Origin: Scortum barcoo
Taxonomy: Eukaryota; Chordata; Actinopteri; Centrarchiformes; Terapontidae
Assembly (NCBI GenBank): GCA_023238725.1
Contig: CM041546.1
Location: 7,894,483-7,958,482, forward strand
Length of the DNA stretch: 64,000 bases
Direction of reading: 5' to 3'
Shown: piece after piece, positions 38,001 through 52,917 of the stretch
Position numbering within the stretch: position 1 is the stretch's first letter
How the letters are laid out: every line of letters begins with the position of its first letter
Made by a program: the position numbers and the translations under genes
The notes under the pieces: generated by a model
Told to the model about the DNA's origin: nothing
Database searches by the model: none
The model's input: only the letters and a program-made list of their open reading frames with translations

Positions 38001-41000
38001 AGGTCTGATTAGGCATGTGAAAACAGATTGTTGAAACAGACGTTCAAGGATTTCTTCTCTGTGTGGGTCAATCCATGTGTGTGGCATGAGTGCATGGTGC
38101 ATATGCATTTATGTAATTAAGTGCAGGTGTCCAAGTTTGTTTGTGTCCACAGTGTATTTGTGTGTTAGTGAACAGATCCAGGTTGATCGTGTTTCAGTGG
38201 AATAGGGTTTGGTTCAGTGTCAAATCCCTCTGTGTGTAACTAAAGATACTTGATAGGAACACGGCAGCTGGTATGCTGGCTGTTACGTGCACACACACCT
38301 GCCTTACACACACACCTGTCTTCTGCGTCAGTCAGCCTCTCAGGCTTTCTGACTCACACACACACACAGAATGAGTCCATCAAAGAAAAAGTTAGTTAAA
38401 CGAGTCCAAACACGACAGACAAATATGACCAAGCCCAAACTAGGAACACAGAGCTACCGTCGGAGAAAAGGAGATACTGTGGTATTAATGTTCTTGTCTT
38501 TCATGTCACTGAGGCAGTTTGACTGAAATTGAGAGATACAGACAGACAGGTAGGAAGGAAGGGAGAGAGGGACGGAGCAGCAGGTGTTTTGTTTGTACAC
38601 GTCTTTGTGTCATTTCAGGTGAACAGAGGGTCAGTGAAGTACTCTCCATATGCCATCTGTCAGATCAGCTCCATCTCACACTGACATTTCCCCACATTCA
38701 GTAACAACGTCACACCACCAAAGACCCACCAATCCAAAGCATCTGCAGTCCAACACAGATACAGTGTATATGAGTTGTGAACAAAATGAAAAGTTTACTT
38801 ATCAAACATTTGGCTTACACAAAGTTTTACTGATGAGATGAGACGGAGCGAGATGAGACTAATTGGTCCTGACATGCTTTTCAGCTGAAATATATAATCA
38901 TTTTAGAATGCAAATCTTCACATTCAATAAGTTGGAACCATAAAACATATGGCATTTTTGCCTGATAAAATGGCTCAATCAATTATCAATATTTTTTGTG
39001 AATTTAGTTGATCTAACCGATTAATCCACCAATTGCTTCAGCTTCAGAATGCTTGCACTTATTTAGAAATGCCCCAATACACAGACTTTAATCCAGATGC
39101 ACACATTCACAGCTTGGAGCTTCCCTGAGCAACAACAACCTTTACCTGTTCTCTTACGAAGAGAAAAGTAAATACAAGCTAAAAAACAAAACTCACATCA
39201 AGAAATAGACTTCACCCAAATTCTTCCAACATTTGCTCATTTAAGCAACAAGAGTTCAGAGCTCGGTCAGTTCAGTTCAGCCTTGAACTGAGTTTTACTC
39301 CTTTCATTTTCCATCCATCTCCCAATCTTTTTTTCCCCTCTAATCATCCTCTCTCCTCCTGTTTCAGTGCAAGTTCTAATGAGGTGCTAATGAGATTCAC
39401 AGACCTCTTCTGAATCTGATTACAGTGAATTATGTATAAAGCCTTTAAATCACTGCTTTAAAATTACACACGTGGCCAATGTAGCAACATGTGCTGATTT
39501 TGTTTTACAGGCGTTGTATGCTTTATTAACTATCATAATAAGACAGTTATTAATGTGAACACAACTGGAACTACAATGCAATACAATAAAGATTCAATGT
39601 GAACTATGTGAACTATGATGGATGTGAACTATGAAACCAAAGACAAATAAGAGAGAGAGAGAAATGACATGGCAAAAAAAAGGTGGACAAATTAAGGTGA
39701 AGGGTTGGAAAAACTGGAGTCATGAGTGTGTGCGAGGCTGCAGAACTGAGGAGAAGGTAAGAGAGGGAGAGGATGATAGACAGAGAGAGCTAATGGTGTG
39801 ACCTTGTCAAAGCCCGTCATCACCTGCTGGGAGAAGAATTACCTGCAGGAGATAGCCAGAGCACCTGAAAACACATCAACATCCACCTCTCTCTACCCTC
39901 TAGCTCCTTCACTACCTCTTTAACCGCTCCCAAATGAGGAATATGTTACTTGCTCGAAATAACTAAACTCAATTAAACTGGAATAGAAATGACTCTGGTG
40001 GGCCCTCCGCTTTCATTAATTGGGAGCAAAGTAACCTCTCTCTCGTTTACTCCTGCATTTCATCCACCTTTTTCATCTCTCTTCTTCCGTCCTCTCCTCC
40101 ACTGTAATTTGTCGTCATCTATCTCACTTTATCTTTTGAGGCGCTAATTCAATTTAACATGCTGCAAAATTTAAGAAAGGTGTTCTTAAAGATCATCAGT
40201 TGGGATCACTTTGCTCCCAATTTCACATTATTTGTATCATGCAAAGGGTGCACCGACACAAATTTAACAAGATTTTAAATTCAAGTTGTGCAAGTGTCTA
40301 TCTAGATGTGCAGTGTTTCTTTTACCTCCTCCTCTGTAATAACTATTAGTACTGTGGGAAATTAAGCTGTGTAATTTGGTGTGCACTGGTTACTCGTCTG
40401 ATGTGGGTCATATGAACAAGTATTTGAGCTCAAACTGTAAATCTCAATGTAGTGGAAGACAAAGTTTTGTTGTTTTACTTCCATTAATGCTGCAACTGCC
40501 CTACTGAAAGAACTATAAACTATAATGGGACTTTTAGGTGGCTGAAAATCTAACACTGTAAAACACAATTGTTAAACATGGAAACAAAAGGGTGATACAC
40601 AATTATCTATCAAATTATTTTTCTCAATTGTATTGCCCACTCATCTAATACTCCTGCTCACTATCAGCAGTATTATGTACCTGCATCTTTTTTCTGCTTT
40701 CCCATCCTTAAATAATGTGGTTGAGTGTCCTATCCAGAGCAGGAAATGAACTTCTAACTCCACTGACCACAGCACTGGCACTGCTTCACTAACTTTTACA
40801 AAGGATGTTAAAACAGAGCACGACTCTAAAACAATAAAGAACTTTTTGGCCAGCAGCTGGTTTAATTTCTCTTCCTGTGCTCAAAACCCTCACATATAAG
40901 CATGTTGAAGGTGCTCGAGAGACGAGGTAATGAGGAAAAATAAAACGTTAATGGCTTAAGACTGAACTAAACAGTAAGCAAAAGGAAGGAAAAGGCAGAG

Positions 41001-44000
41001 CAGATGTTAAAGCAGTGGAGGTGGGAATTTCTAAATCTAATCAAGCTCAAGTGTGCATTTGTGTGCGTTTGTGTGTCCGTCCTCATTTCTCTGTCACAAC
41101 AGCGGCAAGAAGAGTCCTGAGAGACCGAGATCTGGCCTCCCACATGCCTGAAGGGGGAAACACATACTCCAGTCAGTCTCACCGGCACAAATGCGGCGGA
41201 CTACCATGGGAAATAACTTCATACCAAATGGTGCTTTTTGTGTTATTGATCAGGAACGCCCACTTTCACCGGCTCATATGATCTGAGCACTATGAACCTG
41301 AAACACGCTGTGATGATTTGTAAAATGTGAATTTTGAAGCGTTCAAATTAACCCCCAAAAAACAAAAGTAGCAGAAAGAACTGAAATACTGCTTATGAGG
41401 GAATGCTAATATATATGGCATGTGAAGTAAAATTGCATTACTGTGCCATTATTGTGATAATAATGACCTCTAAACCACAAACAGCAAATACAGTTGTTAT
41501 GACCAAATACAATAAATGATCCCTTTATTCTTTACTAACCAAACAAAAACAAAGCCCAATATGAACACTCTCAGTATGACTCTAACACAGCTTATGACAT
41601 ATGGACTATACACTAAGTCTCCCTGATCAATGACTCCCTGGTCCACACACACACATACACACAGTGTATATGCCCCATAGACAAAGCCAGGTAATTCATC
41701 ACTAACCGAGGAGAGCGTGACCTCCAAAACCTTTTCAGCGACCTATGACCTGTTCAACATGACCCTCCCGAGGGGGTCATCGTAGATTTATCAAACAACA
41801 TAATGAGCATTACAACTACCATCACTCAGTAATGTTCAGCTCTCTCCCAGGGTAAAAAAAAAACAAAAACATAATATATAGGCCAAATGAGAACACCAGC
41901 GCCTTGTCAATGTCCTGCAGAGACCTCCCATCTCTACATATTTCAACATTTTCTTATTACAGCTGACAGCTGACATTGTCTCTCAATCTTGCACTCCTGC
42001 CCTGCTGCTTTACTATTTATCTTTTACTTTTATCTCCATCCCCAATTCCCCGTCCTAGTTCTTGTCACATATTGTACCACACACAGTCCAAGTCAGTCAC
42101 TGATGCCCAATGGGAAATTGGCGGTGTGGTCTAGCCACCCATGGATATTATGCTTTGGCGAATTATTGATCTGTTCTAATTAACAGCCCGAGGGGTTTTG
42201 CAATGCAACCTGTGATGACTGAGCTACATCAATAACTGAGGAGTTGTTATTATTTAGTATCTTAAAGCCTCTCTCTGTAATCTTAATCTAACCCAAAACT
42301 AATCCAACCAAATCCAACATAGCACTATGAAGGCTGGGGTCTCAATTCTCTAAAGTCACTCAAATGGTAGAGCCGTCTCCCCATATACATTCATGAGATA
42401 TGCATTTTATGGAGAAAGAAATGTTATACATAAATGACAAAGTGTGGAATCATTATTCATGTATCCTTCAAAGTTACTGTCTTGAAATGTAAAGCCTCTT
42501 CCATCCTTTCCAGCTGTTCAATTCAAGTGTCGGTGGCATTCTCATCTCTTAATAAGACATCAGTGTTTCCTGAGAACTGTAAGAATTGCGGGACAAGTCC
42601 ATCAAACCCCCCACTGAGGGATTTAGCACCCCTTCATTCCTTTAAAGCTCACGTAACATGGAGGCTGATTTGCCAGAAGGAGAGAAAACAGTTAACAAGA
42701 AACACTGGTAATCTTGTCGTATCACAGTGGGCTGATTTACACACTGCGCTATGATATCTTCTTTCTTTGTTTTTCCCATCAGTCTAAACTGTATACATTC
42801 TAATATATGTCAGAAAGGTATTTTAACAATGATACGCCTCTAAATATTTAATAAATGTTACATAGTTATGTTACACACACGAGGCACAGTGTACCTCTGT
42901 TCAGCCAACTGTTCTTAAATGAGTAAACAAAAGACAATAAAATCTAAATGAGCAACAATCACATTAATGAATTCAAAAGACAGGTTTCACATCTTATCTC
43001 AATTTTACAAATTTGTTTAATAGAAACACATTTTCCTTAACAGACACCATTAAGGTTTTTTTCAGTAAGATGAAAAGCTTCCATTTAAAACCCAGCATTA
43101 CCAAGTAAACAAAGACATACAAAAAGTATGTTTTGGGGCTGCATTGGCCTAAATCCTGTATTTTTTATTTCCATCAAGGGAAATCAGGGATATGTTCCCC
43201 CTCTCCACTTTTTGAACACATACCCCGTCACTGTCCTAAAGTCAATTATGGATGGCCCTGGTCCCATTTCCAGACCCATCCTTTCACAAATGTTTAAAAC
43301 CCTAATCTAAAACTGCAGTATGAGACAAGATGGTGGAAAACATGCGTCGACAATTTGGCTTTAATTTTAATCTGGCTGATTTCATTGTGGCATGAGATTT
43401 AAGACATTTCTCCCTCTCTTAAAATGACTAAAGTAGACACACCACTTGACTTGACTTTTCTACTTTTCCTACTCTAATATATTCTGTCTTATTTTTTGCC
43501 CTTATCTCAATCACATTCCTATAGAAGCTGAAATGGCCAATATGATTGCTGAGTCCTTCGATATAGATAAAAAAATTTAAGCCCCTCAACCAAACTCAAA
43601 CTCAATCCCTTTACAAAATGCAGAATTTAACTTGGGATTCAACTATGGAAACCCAGTTACTTGCAACACACCGGGGTGAAAAGTCCCTCCTTTATCTTCA
43701 ATCCTATATTAACTTGGCCTCTTATGGCTTAAATCCACAATCGGGGATCAGCAAAAAGGCTGAAGCCCGGTGGGGTGCCTTAAGAGCCCAGCCGTCTGAA
43801 CGGATGAAAGGCGGGAGTTGTTTGTGACTGCTGTTAAGGAAGATCTTACACAGCAACAATGTGACTATGCAGTCATTTATTTAAGGCAACATTCATGCAC
43901 ACAGACACACACACCGCTCAAGTAACACAACTAAATCAGGACACTGAGGAATATCAGTTTATCATTACATGTAAACACAAAGCCCTAAATGCATTCATAC

Positions 44001-44602
44001 CAAAAAGCAAAAAACAATTAAAACATTTTTTTGTTCAAAGGCTGTCAGCAGCATCAAAGTACTCTATGATCTAAAAAAAGACCTTGGGTGAGAATCATCA
44101 AGAGTTAAATAAGATAATATGGGGATGATGTGAATGTTTGCCCAAACACACAGAGAGAGAAAGCTGCAGAAACATAATCATGGCAGAAGCCAGAGCAAAG
44201 GCATGTTTAACAAGATCCGGTTGGATGGTGAGAGAGGCTGTTGGCATTTTAGCTGCAGTCAAACTGGTGTACACACACACACACACACACAGACCCCAGA
44301 GCCTCACTGTGCTACTGTGCTGAGCCTCACATCCAAACCGACTTTGTAAGGCAGATGTGACAGGTTGTTTGTGAGGGGATTCAGCAACAGTATGTAAACA
44401 TCAAAATGCACATACAAATTTAGTATAGGATGGAACACATTACTAAATATTTTAACCGAAGAAGCCCAGAGATGCTCAGACGCTGGCCGCCTGTCTGAAA
44501 CAATCACAACAACATCCTGTACTGGTCGAGAGGCCTGCTGGTCCTCTACTAATTTCCATCACTGGCACCCTCTGACTGCATCTAAAGGCAATAAATCTTG
44601 CC

Positions 44603-44715
<113 letters not shown>

Positions 44716-46363
44716 ATTTCTTCAAGGCATATTCAAAAACAGTGCAGAGTCAGGCGGTAAAGCTTATCTAATAGCATCTATGTGTTTTAAGTTTTTGAGT
44801 GTGTGTTGTTCCAGTCACACAAAAACATTATGTGCACAGATACCCAAGCAAAGGAGAGCCAGTAGAACTGACAACATTTCACTGAGTTCATCTCATGCAT
44901 GTATTAAATTGTACATTTTTTACTGTAAATAATTCTGATGAGCAGTTATTTCTTAGTGATGCCTAAAAACTTTAATGGCTTGTTCAGACAGCAACGGTTC
45001 CCCTGTACTACATCCATTATATGCAATGTCCATATTAATGTTCTGTCCCGATGGTGACCAGATAATAGCATAACAACCTCTGACTTGACATTCCATTACC
45101 AGAACCACGTAAAATACTTTTCCCCTCCTGTGGAAAGGAGAGGATTTAATACCTGGTCTTTTAAAGCCGATAGAAGCTGATAAAAGTCAAGTCCGTTAGG
45201 AGCAGGGATTTAAACATTATTAGCCTTTCATCACATTACATCCTTTCTTGCTTGCTTTCATCACCTTTTCAATAAACAAGCTTAAAAAAAAAAAAGGTAA
45301 GACTGTTACTTCACAGCGTGCCTCACATAAAATTGGAGCTGACTGTTTGTTGTTGCAGTTAAATGTCTTAAGTTAAGCGCAGACAAAAGTACAAAAATCT
45401 AGCCTGACAGTAAGTTAAGCATTTTAAAAGGGTATGTTTGTTGGGTCTGGAATGCTAGATACTGACCTGACTACTGCTGAAGGTCTAGGATTTTGTTAAT
45501 GTGAGATCAAAGCTGCAGCTAGCCTAAATAGGAGGCCTCTAACGCAGAGCTAGAGGACTTTCAGTGCTGTGGGAAGTTAAATTATCCAGGTAAAAGGTTC
45601 CTGTCTGGTGTTTATTTGCATCCTGAACAGCTAATGGAGCTAACTCCTTCACATGCTGAATAAAAATGATTAGTTAAGGTTAAGGTTAAGGTCCAACACA
45701 ACACTGGGATAATAAATCAAAATAAAACCAAACTGCTAATACACTGCTGCATGAAGTCTGATTTTATCTCTGTATAAACTGTTTAATCTCCACAGACTAG
45801 TTGAAGTTGAAGTTGGACAGGACTGCAGTTTGTTGTGTCACCGTTAAAGCCGTTATGTTGTAAAAGTGCTGGTGTGCTGTTTCATGAAATAAATGAAAAC
45901 AATAAATATAGTCGAATTCAACAAAAGGAGAGCAGTACAGAGAACAGACGAAAAGTAAAAAGTAAAATCTAACAGACAATCCTCTCCCAACTTACTAGAC
46001 AAAGCACCCATTTTTAGCAGGAGAGAGAAATTCAAAGTACAGATTAAGTATGCAGATGAAGACATGTTAAAAGCAAGGTCATGTACAAGTCACCTCGGCC
46101 TTGGTGTGGTTCTCATACAGCCCTGGGCTCACTGGAGCCAGCACATCAGGCTGCCTGAATTCAGCTACACTCTTGCTACTTCCCCTCTCTGTCTGTGTGT
46201 CTATTTCCCCTCTGTGTCTGTCTGTCTGTGTATGTTTCTCCATCTCTAGGACTATTTTTGCGTCTGCGTGTACCCCAAAATGTAGGCTAATGCCCTGCAG
46301 AACTGACAGATTAAATGCCAATCCCTGGGTTGTACCAAAAACCAGCCCCAGGCAGCGAGCTCA

Positions 46364-46480
<117 letters not shown>

Positions 46481-48715
46481 CTCTACTTGTATTTGTGTGT
46501 GCTATGTGTGTCCAGCCAGCTACAAATCCATGCCTGTGTGTCCGCTGGAGTGGGTGAACACAGACATAAAACAACTGCCCTTAGTAAACAACTCTAAAGG
46601 TCACTGCATGTTTCATATTTTCTTATACTTTGCTGTCATGCCTCCATGAAAGGGAAACATTTCTGGCCTTAATGTCAGTCACTTTCGGGGGGTGTCAGTT
46701 CATTTAAAATGACACACTGTAAGGCCAAAATAAACAGCTCCATGCATCATAAGCTCTGTAAAAATAAAACACGTCACTTGACCACAAAGCAATGTATGCC
46801 TTTTGATTGATTCTTGGAAGAACAAACTAGACTAATATATATTTATGTGCTTGTGGGGGTGAGCAGTGTTCTCGGTTTTCTGAGGTCACTCAGCGATCCG
46901 TTATTAATGGAGCTGCTCAGATTTTGTCATTTGAAAGATTTGTCATTTGACAGGTTGCTGCCTCAGCTCTCTGGATGCTGGGTTTTAGAAAAGAGTTGTT
47001 AATGCTCTCAGACACGGTGAAAAATTAGGGCTGTGGAATAACATGTAAATTTTGTTTCAGAGTGGATTTTCACTTAATGATTTGCCAAGCATGACCTTTG
47101 CCTCCAGTAAATATGTGGTTAGAAATCAATGACATAAAATCACTTGCCGAACATCGGTGGACATCTTACCAATCAACAGATACAGCCATGGGCTATAATG
47201 CATATTCACCACCTGTAACTTCACGATGAATATATGGTTTAAATATACCATTAGACTATATTAGGCACACAGTCAGGACCTGTTTGTTCAACTCTTACTA
47301 TGTTATATATTAAAGAGTTACATAACAGATCTTGATACCTTGCTACTGCCAAAAAAGAGACATGAAAATTTAGTCAGCTGACACAGACTGAACATATAAT
47401 TACCTACCATATTAGTAATACAATCGTGGTTGTCTGCATTGATTTTTCCACTTTTGTCTGGAATTTGATTTTGACTTCAGTGACATCATTTTTCACTTAT
47501 CTGTCTTTTTAAAATTACTGGGAAATAATAGCAACAATGTACTGAAACAAAATCTATTCTCTTTATTTATCACCAATATACTAATAAACAATCATAACTT
47601 AAGTCTGATATCATATTTTTCTACTTTAGTTTAGTCTTGTGACACAATTTGAAGGTCTATACCCTCTGTGCATGGCAGCTCACTTAAGATAAGTTTCCCA
47701 ATACACTTTTGGTCCACAATCAATGGCCCTAAATTTGCAAAGCAACTTCTGCCAAGACAATACTGAACCAACAACAGTCCGCCCTGTAGCCAATGGCCAT
47801 AATATATATTCACCAACCAGCCTAAACATCTGTTATAAATACACTGTATAAGCACAGCGCATCCATTTTGGACTTCTTCCAAGAGTTCATTCTGTGTGTT
47901 GTGTGTCCCTTTTCAACTAACAATAATGATTTTCCTTTCTTATGGTTGGTTCATGAATATCAAAATTACATTCAAATTAATGTAAATATAATGTGGGAAT
48001 TGGTGTATTTTGGAAACAGGAGTACAGAACTCCGAGTTGGCTTCTAATTCGTTAAGCACACATTCCCTTGATCATACAAATTACTAGAGACAGCCAAGTG
48101 AAGAAACCCCACACATACACACACAAATATACCCACTAACGTAGAGCAGTTTAATTACATGCTGTTGAGCAACTGTTTCTTTAATGCATGCCACGTTCAT
48201 TGATTTGAGAGGTCTCTGACATTGTATTACGCTATAGATTTCAGCATTTCAAACGTGTGTGCGGTCACACCCAAATATCCATACTAATTGTCTTTTTAGC
48301 ATTCAGAGGCTGCTCTATTAGCAGTTTATGCTACTGAGTGAGTTCCTGATATAGAAGTCCTGCTGAAGGAGCGAACAGCGGAGCAGAGTGCACCATCAAT
48401 CTCAAAAAGAAGCTGGAGGGAATCCCATCTCCCACACAAGTCGACTCACCCCTGCATGCTTAACAAATTACATAGGCCAGCCTCATTACAAAATGCTGAG
48501 GGCAACAGTTTGCGGGAGCAGCACAAAGCCACATTAAGGAATTATTAATCTGATACCGTCTAAATAATCAAAGGCATTACATCACGTTACATCCACAAAG
48601 CCAATCTTGAACCTGGCAGTGACGAGCAAGGCACAAGTGTCTGGGCTCACTATAGATTTAACCTTCAGGGATGCAAAACTCATGTGTGCCAAGTTCTGGG
48701 AGCTCAGCACACACA

Positions 48716-48821
48716 TGGACATGGACACACACACACACACACACACACGGACACACACACGGACACACACACGGACATACACACACACACAGACACACAC
48801 AGACACACACACAGACAGAGT
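48716..48821. repeat. CA-rich minisatellite with 12-bp period
   Basis: CA-rich sequence with GG at 48749, 48761 and 48773, giving a GGACACACACAC unit of 12 bases, followed by CAGACACAC variants. The higher-order period sets it apart from the plain CA runs around it. Confidence 0.9.
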
Positions 48822-48960
48822 GAAGACACCAAAGTAAGCTCTGTATTTTCAGCTTCAGGACCAATCAATAATATTAGGTGGTTTTTCAACGCACATGCAG
48901 AACATATACACTCCATCTGCATATGAACCTGCTAGCATCTCTAACAGGGTAACCCTCCAC

Positions 48961-48985
48961 ACCACACACACACACACACACACAC
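48961..48985. repeat. (CA)n microsatellite
   Basis: A perfect CA run followed by a CT-rich stretch. Confidence 0.93.
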
Positions 48986-50779
48986 TCTCTTTCTCTCTCC
49001 CACAACTTGTCTGGGCATCCATCCACCTGACAAGCCACATACACAAACACACAAATACAACTCCTTATCCCACACACTTGGCATTGATGCCAACTAAGCC
49101 CCAGTTCTCCAGAAGTAATAAACCATCCTTTCACTGCGTTGCTCCAAACCATGATAGAAGACTGCTGAAAGCCCCTGTGCTTCCATTTTAAACCCCTCAA
49201 CTCATTTACTAGGACGCTGATTGTTACTACTGTGACCATGTGTGTATGTACGTGTTTGCGTGTTGGTCGTACATAATGTCCCACATGACAGTGTCACATG
49301 GGCGACAATTTGTTTAACACAGATGTAAACACACATTAGTAAAATGGGACAGAATGACAATATGAACTTCTAACATGCACAGGACCTGTCTTAATTCTGT
49401 GAGCTAAGCGAAGAAAACAGCACAACAATGCCCAATTCCCACAGACAATTATGCACTCACTGATGAACCTCGTCACGCTGCTCTAAAAAATAAAATCTAT
49501 AAACCTTGCATGTCCAGGTACAGAGTTAACAAAAATGTCATTTGAAACTGATCTTTCCCTTCCCTTCAGGGTGGTCTGGCCAGTAATATTAACCTGGAGC
49601 TGTGACAAAGTGTATCAGCATGTCTAATTGACAGTCTTTTTTTTTTAAATGAAAAGTGTATTCAGAACAGCAAGCTGGGCACCGTAGCATAGCACAGCTT
49701 GTTAGTTAACATTCAGTACAATGGCCTCCAACTACCTCTCCAAACAGAGGAGTCAGAGGGGTGAGAGATACACATGTCCACAATAACAAGACGGCATTCA
49801 AGGTTAATACATAATTACCAGTGTAAGTCACATCCAACAGATTACCCTTTTATGTGGAGATCTATTTGATAGGAGACAAAAACGCAATAAAAGCCGCAAC
49901 ATAAAACAGTCTCTTCACTAATATTATGCTAATATCATTTATGGAAGACACCATCGCTTTTCAATGGCCAACAACAAAGAGTATGTTATAGATTTAAACT
50001 ATGATATGAAAAGACTTCAACAGAAAAAATCTATTAAGTCATAAAATTCAATACAGTCACTTTGGACAATAATTATACAATTTTGAGTGGCACAGGGGTA
50101 TGAATTATAAAAGAAATGTTTTAATGTATAGTGATGTTGTGAATTAAATAGATAATGTTACAGATAACTAAAAACTTTTTTTCCATGACGTCTTACTATT
50201 CACTATATCATGCTTGTTGTGCAGCCTCAGTTTTTATTGTCACAGAAGCAGTATGCTCAGGAACAAATAGCTTTTCCTGGAGGCTGTAGGATCTTAACAA
50301 GGGTATGGTGAACTGAAAATTTGAATGATTTGAAGTATAGTTACGCTTACCTGCAAAAAGTTTGTTCTATCAAACATTTATGTTCTATAACTTATAAGTA
50401 GTACATACACTGTGCACTCCATTCGACCGGACCAACGAATATGATGCCCTTGTCTGCGTAAATGTGTGTGTGAAAAACTATGTACGTGCGTTTGCTATGT
50501 GTGTGGTACGTGCGTTTGCGGTACCAGGAGGTGCAGGCATAACTGTATGAAGGCCAGCGTGTGACTGAGCGCGAGGCAGCCCGTGTGCCTGCCTCCTCTC
50601 GTTTTTTTTTTTCCCTCCGTCGATCATATGAAGAGAAGCCAAAGAAATATGAAGGCGTAAAAAAGAAACAAAAGACAGACTTAAGTGGGCATTTGGATTC
50701 TCTCTGATTCCCATACCCCCTTATTTTGTGTCTCCATCATGCAAGAGAGTAGTGAAGGGTGAAAAAGAAAACCTTTCAT

Positions 50780-50801
50780 TTGTGTGTGTGTGTGTGTGTG
50801 A

Positions 50802-50837
<36 letters not shown>
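50780..50837. repeat. Compound (GT)n(GA)n microsatellite
   Basis: A GT run with one GAGT interruption, then an AG run, the same arrangement as at 44.6 kb. Confidence 0.95.
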
Positions 50838-51519
50838 GGGTGCACGTGCATGTGATGTGGGTGTGTGTGTCTGTACACCTCTCTTTGAAAAGAGCATTAA
50901 TTGCATTAGCATTACAGCTGGGTGATTTCTAGTGAAAGAAAAACTCTGGCATCAACAAGCAAGACATTTTCAAAGTCTTGAAGTGTGTTATTATTTTGTG
51001 CATTTCAATTGAAAAATTATTTGCGTAAAAATCGGCATGACAGAAAAGCGAGTGTGAGGAGAAGCAGAAAGACAGGAAGATTGCACTGATCAAGTTGGCC
51101 AAGGGAAATTGTTCAGCCTTGAAACTGTACAGTAATATTCCTTTATGATAAGTTACTCTATTCTGATGATTCCGACATCCAAAATATAAAAAGTGACAGA
51201 TGATAAATTGCTGCTTTTTGCGTTTAACCTAAGATGGAAATCAGCTATAAAAGCCAATCAACTAAAAAGTCTAAAATGTGTTCATTCAATCATGTCAGAC
51301 AACCATCCAGTTGCAACTTGGGTGGGATGGGGAGTCTTGCGTCCAAGTGTCCACAAAATTATTAGCTATGAACAATCAATTAATCTTTTTTGTCAACAAA
51401 ATGTTAAAAAAAAAAAAGGGGGAAAATACCACTCAATACCAAACTCAATATATTTAAATCACTTGTTTTGTGCGACCAATAAAGAAAACAATAACAATAA
51501 AGAAAAGAAAGCTCAAATG

Positions 51520-51640
51520 ATAGATAGATATACTTTATTGATCCCAAGCTGGGAAATTAAATGAGGTGTGAAGTACAGAACCACATAAAGTTAGAGAGGT
51601 TCTGGTGCAGGTGGTTATTTAGGATTAATTCATAATGCAG
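51520..51640 (-). mobile_element. LINE-type 3' tail with (GATA)n end
   Basis: tagatagata followed by tactttattgatcccaagc and tgggaaatta is the reverse complement of the ...gggatcaataaag...(TATC)n 3' end common among fish non-LTR elements. It shares the core 'tttattgatccc....ggaaatt' with 57.2 kb. The far boundary is uncertain and no coding sequence is visible. Confidence 0.6.
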
Positions 51641-52832
51641 TGCTTATAAAACTGCAAGTACTTGTATTTTAAGTACTAAGTCAGAAAATTCAAATACAGG
51701 CAAATTGCTCTTAATCAGTATAGATTTAACATTTAATGAGCTTTTAATATCTTTAGTTATCACGATATATATCTATTTATATTTGATTAATAACGGATTT
51801 TGCCGCTTCTGAATTTGATTATTATAGCGATTCACTGTGTAAGCCATTTATGTAGTGTTGGAATCGGTTCCTCTAATGGACCCTAGAGAAAAGCTCCCCT
51901 GGATTATCTGGATTTTACATAATTCTTATGGGTGTTTAATTAAAATTGTACAGGAAAAGGAAGGTGTTCAGCACCTCTCATGTGGGTAGTGAGTTTAAAA
52001 ATGTATCTATGTTCATAATGGATACATTAACAGTCAATATGATCACTTAAAATTATTATTATTTGATGGTGTCTGATTTCTGTCCACAGTTTTGAGCTAA
52101 AGTGAATCTTGAAACTGTTTCCAAAAACAAAATCCTCATTTTTTAACACCCCATCACCCAGTGACTCTCTCTCTCTTGTTCTCACTAACACAAAAGCACC
52201 CGCCAGGTGAGTGTGCCCCGATGGATGGAAATTAATCAAAATGCAAAACAGTTTCTAGCTTAATTTCTCTGTTTATGCAAATCTCCCTCTCTTTCTTCCT
52301 CGCTCTTTCTCTCTCTCTGTACAGTGAGAGACAAGTGGAATAGTGAGTAGGAGGTAACTGACATGGGGCAACAAGCTGAAAACATGTAACACAAACACAC
52401 ACGCACACATTTATGCATGATAAAATGTATTTTGTGTTGCAAAACCTGACTCAAAACAGAATAAACATTTCAACAGGCATAATAATTACTTTTTACTGTA
52501 CTGTACTGTATTCGCTATCCTAATGTTTAAAGACAAGAAATTATAACTGATGGAACATGGTAATGTATTGTGATATAACTTGTGTCCTTACAGTGTACAG
52601 TCCAGAAACAAAAAAGGGTAGATCATCTTGTTTTTTTTCCCCCTATAGTTTCAATTCCAGCAGCAAATCAAACTAGTCCTGATGGATTATTCCACCACAA
52701 TATATTCTGAATGTGTTTTCATCTGCTGGTTTATTTCCATCCAATTCCAATGAAAAAACTCTTTTGTAGAAGCTACCTGAAATAAGAAATATGAAAAAAG
52801 TGTATGTGTGGGTATTTTGTGTATTCCATTAC

Positions 52833-52917
52833 TTGATTGAGTTCCTGAAGTGGTCCTCTGCAGGGTTTTTCACTGTGCAGCTATTGAGCAACCACAGGTC
52901 TGCGTCTGTTGGGTCAT
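52833..52917 (-). CDS. cdkal1: CDKAL1 internal exon: MTTase domain, second cluster cysteine
   Basis: Coding exon of CDKAL1, the methylthiotransferase that adds the methylthio group to t6A37 (giving ms2t6A) of tRNA-Lys(UUU). Read on the minus strand it is 85 bases: two bases completing a split codon, 27 whole codons, then two bases (AA). The translation contains ADLWLLNSCTV followed by KNPAEDHFRNSI, which I recognise as the middle of the N-terminal UPF0004/MTTase domain. The Cys of NSCTV is the second of the three cysteines that hold the auxiliary [4Fe-4S] cluster in this family. The acceptor is a pyrimidine-rich tract ending tatag and the donor is gtaatg. The two trailing bases complete a Lys codon with the first base of the next exon (24535), so the phases fit. 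The previous exon, which should carry the WGC cysteine, is not in the window. Family membership is very secure. Confidence 0.97.

Noticed and set aside
41762..41780. Imperfect short palindrome gaccctcccgagggggtc
   Set aside because: Too short and imperfect to stand out from background.
43128..43827. Short plus-strand frames at 43128-43310 and 43618-43827, possibly a decayed retroelement
   Set aside because: No catalytic motif of reverse transcriptase, integrase or transposase could be read in either strand.
47190..47830. Similar 27-base stretches near 47192 and 47791 (about 22 of 27 matching)
   Set aside because: The similarity does not extend into the flanks; may be chance in AT-rich DNA.
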